A program made the position numbers and the translations under genes. Source: Candidatus Desulfobacillus denitrificans (GTDB lineage: Bacteria; Pseudomonadota; Gammaproteobacteria; Burkholderiales; Rhodocyclaceae). Taken from it: a stretch of 64,000 nucleotides of DNA. Positions 26,665-35,325 of the stretch are shown here, in pieces. The stretch is taken from positions 1,155,390 to 1,219,389 of the forward strand of contig AP021857.1 of NCBI GenBank assembly GCA_017347485.1, in the 5' to 3' direction. How positions within the stretch are numbered: position 1 is the first letter of the stretch; each line of letters starts with the position of its first letter. Below the pieces are notes generated by a model. That model saw only the letters and a program-made list of their open reading frames with translations. It had not been told where the DNA came from and searched no databases.

Positions 26665-27150
26665 ATGGCAAGGATCGTTCATTTGCCTGGCGCCCAACCG
26701 GCCGAGCTGCTTCAGCTGCGCATCGAACTGGCTTGGCTCAAGCCCGCCATCTGGCGGCGGGTCGTGGTACCGGAGGTGATTACACTGGCCAAGCTGCACA
26801 AGGTAATCCAGGCAGCGATGGGCTGGACGGACAGCCACCTGCACGAATTCGAGATCGGACGCAGCCGCTACGGTATCCCCGATCCGGACTGGGATATGGA
26901 CGAGGCGGTGATCCCGGAGAAGCGCATCACTTTGGCGATGAGCCTCGCCGGCGCGAAATCCTTCCGCTATACCTACGACTTCGGCGACGGCTGGGAGCAC
27001 CGGATCAAGGTCGAGAAGTCGCTCTCCGCCGGGACCCATCCGCGCACGCCGCTTTGCACGGCCGGCGCCAACGCCTGCCCCCCAGAGGATGTCGGCGGTC
27101 CGCCGGGTTACGTCGACTTCCTCGATGCGATCTCCAATCCAGCCTGTTGA
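26665..27150 (+). pseudogene. pRiA4b ORF-3-like (IS1096 TnpR-like) protein, 3' end cut by IS21
   Basis: A 161-residue reading frame of the plasmid pRiA4b ORF-3 family, a common passenger of IS66 elements. The core LRIELAWLKPAIWRRVVVP, TYDFGDGWEH and CPPEDVGGPPGYVDFLDAIS is intact. In full-length relatives this is followed by about 25-35 more residues. Here the IS21 left tip begins at 27145 and its first bases (TGTTGA) supply the last Cys and the stop codon. The function of the family is unknown. Confidence 0.82.
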
Positions 27151-27258
27151 CGTCCACCCAGAATTGACCCACTTGGAGGGGTAATTTTCATCCAATTTTG
27201 ACCCACTTGATTTGGCTACCCTGCTTGTTTTTTGAGCGGGGCAAGAGGAGTGATCACA

Positions 27259-28773
27259 GTGGGCTTATTGGCAAAGATACGGCGGATGCATTTCCGCGAC
27301 CGGGTGGGGCTGCGCGAGATCGCGCGGCGGACTGGCCTCTCCCGCAACACCCTGCGCAGCTGGCTGCACCGGCCTGAGGTTACCGAACCGAAGTACCCTG
27401 CAAGGAAGACGCCGGGCGTCATCGATCCCTGGGCGGACACGCTGCGGCAATGGCTCGCGACGGACGCGCATCGGAACAAGCGCGAGCGGCGCACGACGCT
27501 CGACCTGTACCGCGCCATCCAGGCGCAAGGCTATCCGGGCGGCTATGGGCGCGTCTGTGCGTTTGTCAGGGGCTGGAAGGATGAAGCGTCCGCCAACCCC
27601 AAGCGCGCCGCCTTCGTCCCGCTCACCTTCGCCCTGGGGGAAGCCTTCCAGTTCGACTGGAGCTGCGAGCATGCCTTCGTCGGCGGGCTGCGCCGGCGGC
27701 TGGAGGTGGCGCACGCGAAACTGTGCGCCTCGCGCGCCTTCTGGCTGGTGGCCTACCCCAGCCAGAGCCACGAGATGCTCTTCGACGCCCACGCCCGGGC
27801 CTTTGCCGCCTTCGGCGGCGTACCGCGCCGCGGCATCTACGACAACATGAAGACGGCCGTCGACAAGGTTGGCCGCGGCAAGGAGCGCACGGTCAATGCG
27901 CGTTTCCACGCCATGTGCGGGCATTACCTCTTCGATGCCGAATTCTGCAACGTGGCCGCCGGCTGGGAGAAGGGCATCGTCGAGAAGAACGTGCAGGACC
28001 GGCGCCGGCAGATCTGGCGGGAGGCCGGCGAGCGGCGCTGGCCCGACCTGGACACCCTCAATGCCTGGCTGGCCGAACAGTGCCGCGCGGCCTGGGAGGC
28101 GATGGCCCATCCCGAGTGGCCGGCGCTCACCGTGGCCGAACTGCTGCAGGACGAGCAGATGAGGCTGATGCCCAACCCCAGACCCTTCGACGGCTACATC
28201 GAGCAGCCGGTGCGGGTCTCGGCCACCGCCCTCATCCACTTCCAGAGGAACCGCTACAGTGTGCCGACCCGGCACGCCCACCGCGTGGTGAGCCTGCGCA
28301 TCTACCCCGCCGAACTGGTCGTCGTCGCCGAAGGCGAAGTGGTGGCTCGCCACGCGAGGAGCTTCGAGCGCCACCAGACGCATTACGACTTCACCCACTA
28401 TATCGATCTCATCGAGAGGAAACCCGGCGCGCTGAGGAACGGCGCGCCCTTCGCAAGCATGCCCGAGCCGCTGCTGCAGCTGCAGCGCCATCTGTTGAAG
28501 CACGCCGGCGGCGACCGGGTGATGGCGCAGGTGTTGGCCGCCATCCCCGTGCACGGCCTGGATGCCGTCCTGGTGGCGGTGGAGCTGGCCCTCGAATCGG
28601 GCCGGCCCAGCGGCGAGCATGTGTTGAACGTGCTGGCGCGGCTGAAGGACGCAACGACTCCCGTTCCGGCGATTGCCGCACCCCTGGCGCTCAGGGAAGA
28701 GCCGGCGGCCAATGTCGACCGCTACGACGCTCTGCGCCAGGCGGCGCAAACGGAGGCCGATCATGTCGGTTGA
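27259..28773 (+). CDS. istA: IstA, IS21 transposase
   Basis: A 504-residue IS21-type DDE transposase. It has an N-terminal helix-turn-helix ([26 protein letters not shown]), an rve integrase core beginning [10 protein letters not shown] with [10 protein letters not shown] as second acidic site and the glutamate in [13 protein letters not shown], and a C-terminal beta-barrel ([29 protein letters not shown]). GTG 27259 is chosen because AGAGGAG lies eight bases before it. It overlaps istB by 11 bases. Confidence 0.92.
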   Translation: MGLLAKIRRMHFRDRVGLREIARRTGLSRNTLRSWLHRPEVTEPKYPARKTPGVIDPWADTLRQWLATDAHRNKRERRTTLDLYRAIQAQGYPGGYGRVCAFVRGWKDEASANPKRAAFVPLTFALGEAFQFDWSCEHAFVGGLRRRLEVAHAKLCASRAFWLVAYPSQSHEMLFDAHARAFAAFGGVPRRGIYDNMKTAVDKVGRGKERTVNARFHAMCGHYLFDAEFCNVAAGWEKGIVEKNVQDRRRQIWREAGERRWPDLDTLNAWLAEQCRAAWEAMAHPEWPALTVAELLQDEQMRLMPNPRPFDGYIEQPVRVSATALIHFQRNRYSVPTRHAHRVVSLRIYPAELVVVAEGEVVARHARSFERHQTHYDFTHYIDLIERKPGALRNGAPFASMPEPLLQLQRHLLKHAGGDRVMAQVLAAIPVHGLDAVLVAVELALESGRPSGEHVLNVLARLKDATTPVPAIAAPLALREEPAANVDRYDALRQAAQTEADHVG

Positions 28774-29575
28774 GCTGATCGCCCGGCTGAAGAGCCTGAA
28801 GCTGCACGGCATGGCCAGCAGCTGGCCGGAGCTCGCCGCCCGTGCCCGCCACAGCGAGTTCGACCCCGAGCAGTGGATGCTGGAGTTGCTCGCCGCCGAA
28901 ACCGCCGAGCGGGACGTGCGCTCGATCGCCTACCAGATGACGGCGGCGCGCTTCCCGGCGCACCGGGATCTCTCCGGCTTCGACTTCACGCAATCGAAGG
29001 CGGATGAGGCGCTGGTGCGGCGGCTGCATGCCGGCGCGTTCATGGAGGCAGCGCAGAACGTGGTGCTGATCGGCGGCCCCGGCACGGGCAAGACGCATCT
29101 GGCCACGGCCATCGGGATTGAAGCCGTGCAGCGCCATGCCCGCCGCGTGCGCTTCTTCTCGACGGTGGAGCTGGTCAATGTGCTGGAGCAGGAGAAGGCG
29201 GGCGGGCGCCAGGGCCAGATGGCCCACCGGCTCATGTACGTGGACCTGGTGATCCTCGACGAGTTGGGCTATCTGCCCTTCAGCCAGTCGGGCGGGGCGC
29301 TGCTCTTCCATCTGCTCTCGAAGCTGTATGAGCGCACCAGCGTGATCGTCACGACGAATCTCAGCTTCACGGAGTGGGCCAGCGTCTTCAACGACGCCAA
29401 GATGACCACGGCGCTGCTCGACCGCCTGACGCATCACTGCCACATCGTGGAGACCGGCAACGAGTCCTGGCGCTTCAAGACGAGTTCGGCCAGGCTGCAG
29501 CCTGGCCGAACTCGTTCCCACAAACCTCAAGGAGATAAAACGACGAAAAACGAAGACTTGTCCACAAAAGCGTAG
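28763..29575 (+). CDS. istB: IstB, IS21 helper ATPase
   Basis: A 270-residue AAA+ ATPase that assists IstA and guides target choice. Walker A is [11 protein letters not shown] (about residues 107-117) and Walker B is [14 protein letters not shown]. The start at ATG 28763 gives the family N-terminus [16 protein letters not shown]. The last 20 or so residues (after [15 protein letters not shown]) are variable tail. Its 3' end is 72 bases from the right IS21 tip. Confidence 0.92.
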   Translation: MSVELIARLKSLKLHGMASSWPELAARARHSEFDPEQWMLELLAAETAERDVRSIAYQMTAARFPAHRDLSGFDFTQSKADEALVRRLHAGAFMEAAQNVVLIGGPGTGKTHLATAIGIEAVQRHARRVRFFSTVELVNVLEQEKAGGRQGQMAHRLMYVDLVILDELGYLPFSQSGGALLFHLLSKLYERTSVIVTTNLSFTEWASVFNDAKMTTALLDRLTHHCHIVETGNESWRFKTSSARLQPGRTRSHKPQGDKTTKNEDLSTKA

Positions 29576-29630
29576 CTATACTACGCGCATAAACCGTGGG
29601 TCAGTTTTAGATGAAAACCCCGGGTCAAGT

Positions 29631-30206
29631 TTGGGTGAAAATCAACAGCCTCCGCTCAAGCTGAAAGAGATCTGGGCCATTCGCGTTCGCCTGCAGCTTT
29701 CCAAGCGGTTGAGGGAACTCGCCCTCTTCAATCTCGCCATCGACAGCAAGCTGCGCGGCTGCGACCTGGTTCAGCTCCGGGTGCGCGATGTCAGCCACGG
29801 CAATGCGATCATGCCGCGTGCAATCATCCTGCAGCAAAAGACACGACGCCCGGTACAGTTCGAAATTACCGAGCCGACGCGCGATGCCTTGTCTGCCTGG
29901 ATTGCAAGCGCGAACCTGAAAGGCGACGATTACCTGTTCCCGAGCCGGCTGCATGATTCCCCGCACATCACGACGCGGCAATACTGGCGGATTGTGAATG
30001 GCTGGGTTTCATCCATCGGACTGGATCCTTCAGCTTACGGCACGCATTCATTGCGCCGGACCAAGGCTACATTGATCTACCGCCGGACCAAGAATCTCAG
30101 GGCCGTGCAGATCCTGCTTGGCCATTCGAAGCTGGAGAGCACCGTGCGCTATCTCGGCATCGAGGTCGATGATGCTTTGGAGATATCCGAACAGACGGAA
30201 ATCTGA
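29631..30206 (+). CDS. Minimal tyrosine recombinase, first codons replaced by IS21 end
   Basis: A 191-residue site-specific recombinase consisting almost only of the catalytic domain. The full active-site set is present: Arg in SKLRGCDL, His-x-x-Arg in HSLRRTK, the LLGHSKLESTVRYLGI box with His and nucleophile Tyr. It lacks the usual N-terminal core-binding domain. Codons 1-5 (TTG start at 29631) come from the IS21 tip; the native sequence begins at 29648. Only the first few native residues appear lost, so activity may survive if the TTG is used. It ends nine bases before the right 114-bp repeat. Confidence 0.82.
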   Translation: MGENQQPPLKLKEIWAIRVRLQLSKRLRELALFNLAIDSKLRGCDLVQLRVRDVSHGNAIMPRAIILQQKTRRPVQFEITEPTRDALSAWIASANLKGDDYLFPSRLHDSPHITTRQYWRIVNGWVSSIGLDPSAYGTHSLRRTKATLIYRRTKNLRAVQILLGHSKLESTVRYLGIEVDDALEISEQTEI

Positions 30207-30215
30207 TGATTGATT

Positions 30216-30329
30216 CTAGATTCTCCGCGGCTGCCAGGCGACAGGTTAATGGCCGCGGAGAACCGTTCATCCGAAAAGCGGACGATCAGGTTTAAGTTTG
30301 AATTGGTTTCGACCGTCCGGAATGGCCGA
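30216..30329 (+). repeat. Right 114-bp terminal inverted repeat
   Basis: Perfect reverse complement of 24106-24219. The 11-bp internal arms are at 30221-30231 and 30252-30262, with a 20-base spacer. The following 30330-30444 segment shows no gene. Confidence 0.9.
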
Positions 30330-30399
30330 TCCTGAGACGGTCAATACAATCAGTAACACTCCCGCTCTTGGCCGATAGCTCCAATTCAAGAAAACGCAT

Positions 30400-30417
30400 C
30401 GCCGTCCTGCGGAGACT
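30400..30417 (+). repeat. Direct repeat copy 1 flanking the MAPEG-HigBA segment
   Basis: CGCCGTCCTGCGGAGACT here matches CGCCGTGCTGCGGAGACT at 31539-31556 in 17 of 18 positions. The two copies bracket the MAPEG gene and the toxin-antitoxin pair, so they may be scars of an insertion or recombination event. Confidence 0.5.
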
Positions 30418-30444
30418 AATGACTTTTCGTTTCCCCGCTCGCAT

Positions 30445-30846
30445 CTATACCGAAAGCAGCAGGAACGCCCAATACACCCCGATCCCCATCTGCACCGCGA
30501 AGGCGCTGAAGCGCAGCGTGACTGCCGTCGGGGAGAGCGAGGCGAGGTGGATCGACGACTGCACGATGCGGGCGCCGAGGAGGGCGAAGGCGAGTGGCTC
30601 GGTCAGCGCGGCATTGACCGAGACGGCGGCGACCAGCATGAGGCCGCCGAAGACGGGCAGGCCATCGAGGCAGTTGGCGCGGGCGAGGCGCTGCATGAAG
30701 GGGGAGAGGTTGGCGTTGTCCGGCTGGAGCCGTTGGGCAGGGACTTCCCTGCTGACGACCATCTTGGAGCGGATGGCTTCCATCGCGACCAGCAGGAACA
30801 GCGTCCAGGCGATGAAGCCGGTGAGGGCGGCGAGGGTGGGGGTCAT
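30445..30846 (-). CDS. MAPEG-family membrane protein
   Basis: A 133-residue protein with four predicted membrane helices (about 5-25, 58-80, 83-103 and 110-132). The segment NLSPFMQRLARANCLDGLPVFGGLMLVA is the usual MAPEG loop with its conserved Arg-Ala-x-x-Asn. Bacterial MAPEG proteins are of uncertain role; eukaryotic members act in eicosanoid and glutathione metabolism. The start at 30846 has AAGGAG six bases upstream. It runs with the downstream end toward the mobile element. Confidence 0.82.
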   Translation of the reverse strand: MTPTLAALTGFIAWTLFLLVAMEAIRSKMVVSREVPAQRLQPDNANLSPFMQRLARANCLDGLPVFGGLMLVAAVSVNAALTEPLAFALLGARIVQSSIHLASLSPTAVTLRFSAFAVQMGIGVYWAFLLLSV

Positions 30847-30869
30847 GGGGGCTCCTTGCCCGCTCAGTT

Positions 30870-31175
30870 TCAGGGATGCACCGGCTGCGCCACCAGTTTG
30901 ACGCCCAGCGCGGCACACACGCGGCTGATGGTGTCGAAGCGTGGCTGGGTATCGGCGCGCAGCGCCTTGTAGAGCGCCTCGCGGGAAATGCCCGAGGCTT
31001 TGGCGATCTCGCTCATGCCGCGGGCGCGGGCGATGTCGCCGAGTGCCGCCGCCAGCAGCGCAGGGTCGTTCGGCTCGAGTATGTCGGTCAGGTAGGCCGC
31101 GATGGCTTCTTCGCTGTCGAGATAGCGGGCGGCGTCGAAATCCGGCAGATCGGCTGCCTTGATGCGTTTGCTCAT
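30870..31175 (-). CDS. HigA-like antitoxin (addiction module antidote)
   Basis: A 101-residue protein with a Xre-like helix-turn-helix near the C-terminus (MSEIAKASGISREALYKALRADTQPRFDTISRVCAALGVKL). The N-terminal part (AADLPDFDAARYLDSEEAIAAYLTDILEPND) is typical of the putative addiction-module antidote family partnered with RelE/HigB toxins. ATG 31175 has GGAGG eight bases upstream; two earlier in-frame starts are less well placed. It follows the toxin frame by 15 bases, the toxin-first order usual for HigBA. It would neutralise a toxin that here seems to have lost its start. Confidence 0.85.
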   Translation of the reverse strand: MSKRIKAADLPDFDAARYLDSEEAIAAYLTDILEPNDPALLAAALGDIARARGMSEIAKASGISREALYKALRADTQPRFDTISRVCAALGVKLVAQPVHP

Positions 31176-31190
31176 ATGCATTTCCTCCAA

Positions 31191-31484
31191 TCAGTCCAGC
31201 AGCGCGGCCAATGCCTTGGCGCGCTTGATGTCGCGCTTCTGGGTACGTTTCGAGCCGTCGACGAGCAGTACGATCAGTTGCGTGCCGCGCTGCGTGTAAT
31301 ACATCCGCCCGCCTGCACCCAGATGAATCCGCAGTTCCGACACGCCGTCCCCGACCGGCGCCACGTCGCCCATCAGACCGCGTTCCAGTCGCTTCAGCCG
31401 CGCAACCACCACGCTGCGAACGGTGATGTCGGCAAGGCCCTCAAGCCAGGCGGAGAATTCGGGGAGCGGCTTGATCGAGAACCT
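31191..31484 (-). pseudogene. RelE/HigB-family toxin with lost start codon
   Basis: The reading frame encodes a typical 97-98 residue toxin: FSIKPLPEFSAWLEGL, LKRLERGLMGDVAPVGDGVSELRIHLGAGGRMYYTQRG, then LIVLLVDGSKRTQKRDIKRAKALA. In relatives Met precedes Phe-x-Ile-Lys; at that place (31482-31484) the codon is AGG. A TAA lies further upstream and no ATG, GTG or TTG occurs in between. The first usable start is GTG 31412, which would drop about 24 residues including the first helix and strand. The toxin is therefore probably inactive. Confidence 0.7.
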
Positions 31485-31538
31485 GGACCGTGTGCAATCG
31501 AACGATTACACACGGTCAAATAATCCATTCCATCTGTC

Positions 31539-31556
31539 CGCCGTGCTGCGGAGACT
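31539..31556 (+). repeat. Direct repeat copy 2 flanking the MAPEG-HigBA segment
   Basis: See 30400-30417; one mismatch in 18. This copy lies just before the 3' end of ppk and is followed by GACTCTT, close to the ACTGACTTT word found elsewhere in the window. Confidence 0.5.
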
Positions 31557-31570
31557 GACTCTTATGCCGC

Positions 31571-33685
31571 TCAGGCCGGCGGCGCGGCGAGGGAGAGTTC
31601 GGCGAGCAGGGCGTCCTGCGCCGAGAAGCCTTTCTTGCGCGAGCGCTTGCGGCGGTAGCGGCCGTCCGCGCTCATCTCCCAGGCCTGGCTGTTGTCGGCG
31701 AGGTAAGGCAGCAGGCCTTCCTTGAGGATGCGGCGCTTGAGCTTGGGCTCCAGCACCGGGAAGCACAGTTCGATACGGCGGAAGAAGTTGCGCTCCATCC
31801 AGTCGGCGCTGGAGAGATACGTCTTCATCTCGCCGTCGGCGTAGAAGTAGAAGATGCGCGAATGCTCGAGGAAGCGGCCGACGACGGAGCGCACGCTGAT
31901 GTTGTCGGAGAGTCCTTCGACGCCCGGCCGCAGGGCGCAGGCGCCGCGGACGATGAGGTCGATGGAGACGCCGGCCTGCGAGGCGTCGTAGAGCGCCTCG
32001 ATGATTTCCGGCTCGAGCAGCGCATTCATCTTGGCGATGATGCGCACGCGTTTTCCCGCGCGGGCGTTGGCGGCCTCATTGCGGATGGCGGCGAGCATGG
32101 CGCCGTGCAGGGTAAACGGCGCCAGCAGCAGGTGGTTGAGCTTGCCCGCCTTGCCGAGTCCGGTGAGCTGCTTGAAGACTTCGTTGACGTCGGCGCACAG
32201 CGCCTCGTTGCAGGTGAGCAGGCCGAAGTCGGTGTACAGCCGGGCGGTGCGCGGATGGTAGTTGCCGGTGCCAAGGTGCGCGTAGCGGCGCAGTGTGCTG
32301 CCGCCTTTGCCGAGTTCGTCGCCTTCCTCGCGCCGCACCACCATCAGCATCTTGGCGTGGGTCTTGAAGCCGAACACGCCGTACACGACGTGCGCGCCGA
32401 CTTCCTCCAGCCGCGCCGCCCAGTTGATGTTGGCTTCCTCGTCGAAGCGCGCCATCAGTTCCACCACCGCCGTGACTTCCTTGCCCTGGCGCGCCGCGCG
32501 CATGAGCAGGTCCATCAGGATGGAGTCGGTGCCGGTGCGGTACACCGTCATCTTGATGGCGACCACCGAAGGGTCGTCCACCGCCTGTTCGAGGAACTCG
32601 ACGACCGGGTTGAAGGACTGGAAGGGGTGGTGCAGCAGCACGTCCTGCTTGCGCATGCTGGCGAAGACGTCGTAGTTCTTGGCGAGCACCTTGGGCAGGC
32701 CGGCCTGGAAGGGCGGGTATTTCAGGTCGGGGCGGTCGACCAGGTCGGGCACCTGCATCAGGCGCACCGGGTTCACGATGCCGGGCACGCGGTACAGATC
32801 GTCGTAGCCGAGGCCGAACTGCTGCAGCAGGAAATCGGTCATGACCTCCGAGCAGTTGTCGGCCACCTCCAGGCGCACGGCGTCGCCGAAGTGGCGCTGC
32901 GGCAGTTCGCCCTGCAGGGCATGGCGCAGGTTCTTGACTTCCTCCTCGTCGACCCACAGGTCGCTGTTGCGCGTGACGCGGAACTGGTAGCAGCCGAGCA
33001 CGTTCATGCCGGTGAACAGCTCGCCGACGTGGGCATGCAGCACGGAGGAGAGGAAGACGAAGCCATGGGGCGCGCCGGCGATCGCCTCCGGCAGCCGGAT
33101 CACCCGCGGCAGCACGCGCGGCGCCTGCACGATGGCGGCCCCCGAGCTGCGGCCGAAGGCATCCTTGCCGGAGAGCTCGACGGCGAAATTCAGGCTCTTG
33201 TTGAGCACGCGCGGAAAGGGATGCGCCGGGTCGAGGCCGATCGGCGTCAGTACCGGCATCAGTTCGCGAAAGAAATAGTCGCGGATCCAGGCGGCTTGCG
33301 CCTCGCTCCACTCGCCGCGCTTGAGGAAGCGGATGCCCTGCCTGTCGAGGGCCGGCAATATGACTTCGTTCAACAGGGCGTACTGTTCCTCGACGAGGCC
33401 GTGGGTTTCGACGCCGATCTGGCGGAAGGCTTCCTGCGGGGCGAGACCGTCGGCAGCAGCGGCGACGACGCCGAGCTTGATCTGCTCCTGCAGGCCGGCG
33501 ACGCGGATCTCGAAGAACTCGTCGAGGTTGCTGGAGACGATGCAGAGAAAGCGCAGCCGCTCGAGCAGCGGCACGCGCTCGTCGCCGGCCTGGGCAAGCA
33601 CGCGGCGGTTGAAGGCGAGCAGCGAGAGTTCCCGGTTGAGGAAGTGCTCGGCGGGGAAGCGCCGGGCGCTGGGAGCTTTGTTCAT
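31571..33685 (-). CDS. ppk: Polyphosphate kinase 1
   Basis: A 704-residue Ppk1, full length. It makes polyphosphate reversibly from ATP through a phospho-histidine. The order is N domain (RELSLLAFNRRVL), head domain, C1 domain with FRRxxx-type ATP contacts and HPFQSFNPVVEFL, then C2 domain. The phosphorylated His lies in LGTGNYHPRTARLYTDFG and the second conserved His in RFLEHSRIFYF. It is divergent from ppx; the shared 87-base gap has an AT-rich TTATATATT at about 33711-33719 that may be the ppk promoter. Confidence 0.96.
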   Translation of the reverse strand: MNKAPSARRFPAEHFLNRELSLLAFNRRVLAQAGDERVPLLERLRFLCIVSSNLDEFFEIRVAGLQEQIKLGVVAAAADGLAPQEAFRQIGVETHGLVEEQYALLNEVILPALDRQGIRFLKRGEWSEAQAAWIRDYFFRELMPVLTPIGLDPAHPFPRVLNKSLNFAVELSGKDAFGRSSGAAIVQAPRVLPRVIRLPEAIAGAPHGFVFLSSVLHAHVGELFTGMNVLGCYQFRVTRNSDLWVDEEEVKNLRHALQGELPQRHFGDAVRLEVADNCSEVMTDFLLQQFGLGYDDLYRVPGIVNPVRLMQVPDLVDRPDLKYPPFQAGLPKVLAKNYDVFASMRKQDVLLHHPFQSFNPVVEFLEQAVDDPSVVAIKMTVYRTGTDSILMDLLMRAARQGKEVTAVVELMARFDEEANINWAARLEEVGAHVVYGVFGFKTHAKMLMVVRREEGDELGKGGSTLRRYAHLGTGNYHPRTARLYTDFGLLTCNEALCADVNEVFKQLTGLGKAGKLNHLLLAPFTLHGAMLAAIRNEAANARAGKRVRIIAKMNALLEPEIIEALYDASQAGVSIDLIVRGACALRPGVEGLSDNISVRSVVGRFLEHSRIFYFYADGEMKTYLSSADWMERNFFRRIELCFPVLEPKLKRRILKEGLLPYLADNSQAWEMSADGRYRRKRSRKKGFSAQDALLAELSLAAPPA

Positions 33686-33772
33686 CGCTTCCCATTGGAT
33701 CAGGAATTGCTTATATATTCAAGCCGGATGCCATGGGCCGGATGCCATGGGACGCACGGGTTAAAATTCCGC

Positions 33773-35278
33773 ATGGTTTATGAACTCGTCGCCGCGGTCG
33801 ATCTGGGCTCGAACAGCTTCCGGCTGCAGGTCGGGCGGGTGGTGGACGACCAGATCTATCCGCTCGACTCGCTCAAGGAGACGGTGCGGCTCGCCGCCGG
33901 CCTGACCGCCCAGAAGACGCTCGACGGCCCTTCGCAGCTGCGCGCCCTCGAAGCGCTGGCGCGTTTCGGCGAGCGCCTGCGCGGCTTCGATCGCGGCGCG
34001 GTGCGCGCGGTGGCGACCAACACGCTGCGCGTGGCGAAGAATGCCCCGCAGTTCCTCGCCCAGGCCGAGGCGGCGCTCGGCTTTCCCATCGAGATCGTCG
34101 CCGGACGCGAGGAGGCGCGCCTGATTTACCTGGGCGTCGCCCATACCCTGCCCGACCGGCGCTCCCGGCAGCTGGTGGTGGACATCGGCGGCGGCTCGAC
34201 GGAATTCATCATCGGCCGCGACCTCTCGCCGATCGAACTGGAATCGCTCTACATGGGCAGCGTCGGCTTCAGCCTGCAGTATTTTCCGCGCGGCCGCGTC
34301 GAGAAGTCCGGCATGAAGGCGGCCGAATTGGCGGCGCGGCAGGAATTGCAGGCCATCGTGCGCCAGTACAAGAAGACCGGCTGGGAGCAGGCGGTGGGCT
34401 CCAGCGGCACGGCCAAGGCGCTGGCGGACATTCTGGAGATGAACGGGCTGTCGGACAACGGCATCACGCGCGACGGCCTGGAGCGCCTGCGCGGCCTCCT
34501 GCTGCAGGCCGGCGAGGCGGGGAAACTGACTTTGCAGGGCCTGCGGCCGGACCGCATTCCGGTGCTGCCGGGCGGGCTGGCCATCATGCTGGCGGTGTTC
34601 AAGGAGTTCGGCCTCGAAAGAATGATGTTTTCCGAGGGGGCGCTGCGCCTGGGCGTGCTCTACGACCTGCTCGGCCGCTACCACCACCAGGACCTGCGCC
34701 ACGCCACGGTGCAGCAGTTCGTGCGCCGCTATCAGGTCGATGCCAGCCAGGCATCGCGCACCGCGGCGACGGCGCGGGGTTTCCTGCGGCAACTGCTCCC
34801 GCCGGCCGCCGCCGCGGGGCAGGCGGAAGCGCAGGTGCTCGAGTGGGCGGCCCTGCTGCACGAGATCGGCATCTCGGTGGCGCATACCGGCTACCACAAG
34901 CACAGCGCCTACATCCTCGCCAACGCCGACATGCCGGGCTTCTCGAAGATGGACCAGGCACGCCTGTCGCGCATCGTGCTGGCCCACCGCGGCAAGCTGG
35001 AGCGGGTGCAGGAGCTCATGCCGGACAGCGCCGACTGGCTGCTGATTTTCAGCCTGCGCCTGGCTGTGCTGCTGCACCGTTCGCGCGACGATGCGCCGCT
35101 GCCGGCCATCGGCGTGAAGCGCAACGAGCGGGGCTTCGTTGTTGCCGTCGATCCGCTCTGGCTGGCCGCTTCGCCGCTGACGGCCTCGGCGCTGGAGGAG
35201 GAGGGCCGGCAGTGGGCCGGCTTCGGCCTGGAGTTCAGGATCAAGTCCGGGCGCGGCAAATCGCAAGCTGCGGCATAA
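33773..35278 (+). CDS. ppx: Exopolyphosphatase (Ppx/GppA family)
   Basis: A 501-residue phosphatase of the actin-like ATPase superfamily that removes terminal phosphate from polyphosphate and possibly pppGpp. Signature strands are AAVDLGSNSFRLQV (about 8-21), VDIGGGSTEFI (about 138-148) and GSSGTAKALADIL. The C-terminal part (from about 310) is an HD-like domain, with LHEIGISVAHTGYHKHSAYIL. The ATG at 33773 is preceded at five bases by TAAAAT (33762-33767) and has no Shine-Dalgarno site, suggesting a leaderless message. The frame is open 5' through antisense ppk, but that is not coding. Confidence 0.95.
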   Translation: MVYELVAAVDLGSNSFRLQVGRVVDDQIYPLDSLKETVRLAAGLTAQKTLDGPSQLRALEALARFGERLRGFDRGAVRAVATNTLRVAKNAPQFLAQAEAALGFPIEIVAGREEARLIYLGVAHTLPDRRSRQLVVDIGGGSTEFIIGRDLSPIELESLYMGSVGFSLQYFPRGRVEKSGMKAAELAARQELQAIVRQYKKTGWEQAVGSSGTAKALADILEMNGLSDNGITRDGLERLRGLLLQAGEAGKLTLQGLRPDRIPVLPGGLAIMLAVFKEFGLERMMFSEGALRLGVLYDLLGRYHHQDLRHATVQQFVRRYQVDASQASRTAATARGFLRQLLPPAAAAGQAEAQVLEWAALLHEIGISVAHTGYHKHSAYILANADMPGFSKMDQARLSRIVLAHRGKLERVQELMPDSADWLLIFSLRLAVLLHRSRDDAPLPAIGVKRNERGFVVAVDPLWLAASPLTASALEEEGRQWAGFGLEFRIKSGRGKSQAAA

Positions 35279-35325
35279 TGCCCGCTCAGGCCGTCGGGAC
35301 GGCCGGTACAACAGGGGGGACATGG

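Larger units (their letters stand above)
24301..27144 (+). mobile_element. IS66-family element, right end missing
   Basis: The left tip GTAAGCGTCCGGCCACGGCC is typical of IS66-family ends (GTAAGCG). It carries tnpA, tnpB and tnpC plus an accessory pRiA4b ORF-3-like gene. No matching right tip (CGCTTAC) is found before the recombinase gene: the element stops where IS21 begins at 27145. It was therefore truncated by IS21 insertion with a neighbouring deletion. Confidence 0.8.
27145..29647 (+). mobile_element. IS21-family insertion sequence, complete
   Basis: Imperfect terminal inverted repeats start TGTTGA at both ends (27145 onward and 29647 backward); about 20 of the first 26 positions match, including CACCCA and TTGACCC. 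A second copy of the TTGACCCA-type internal repeat follows at each end, as in the multiple terminal repeats of IS21. It holds istA and istB. The flanks (AGCC before, GCCT after) give no convincing target duplication, which fits a deletion next to the insertion. Confidence 0.85.
24106..30329 (+). mobile_element. Tyrosine-recombinase element with 114-bp inverted ends, interrupted by IS66 and IS21
   Basis: The region is bounded by perfect 114-bp inverted repeats (24106-24219 and 30216-30329). The native cargo appears to be only a small tyrosine recombinase ending nine bases before the right repeat. Without the later insertions the unit would be about 0.9 kb, insertion-sequence sized. An IS66-family element (from 24301) and a complete IS21-family element (27145-29647) were added. 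No obvious target-site duplication was seen outside the repeats. The element lies just after hoxA and may mark the end of the hydrogenase island. Confidence 0.8.

Noticed and set aside
33721..33752. Short tandem GCCGGATGCCATGGG-like copies before ppx
   Set aside because: Two copies of about 15 bases only; may be chance duplication in the ppk-ppx gap and no function can be argued.
31862..33772. A plus-strand reading frame continuing 5' from ppx through antisense ppk
   Set aside because: ppk on the minus strand is certain; the extension has no family similarity and ppx has a proper start at 33773.
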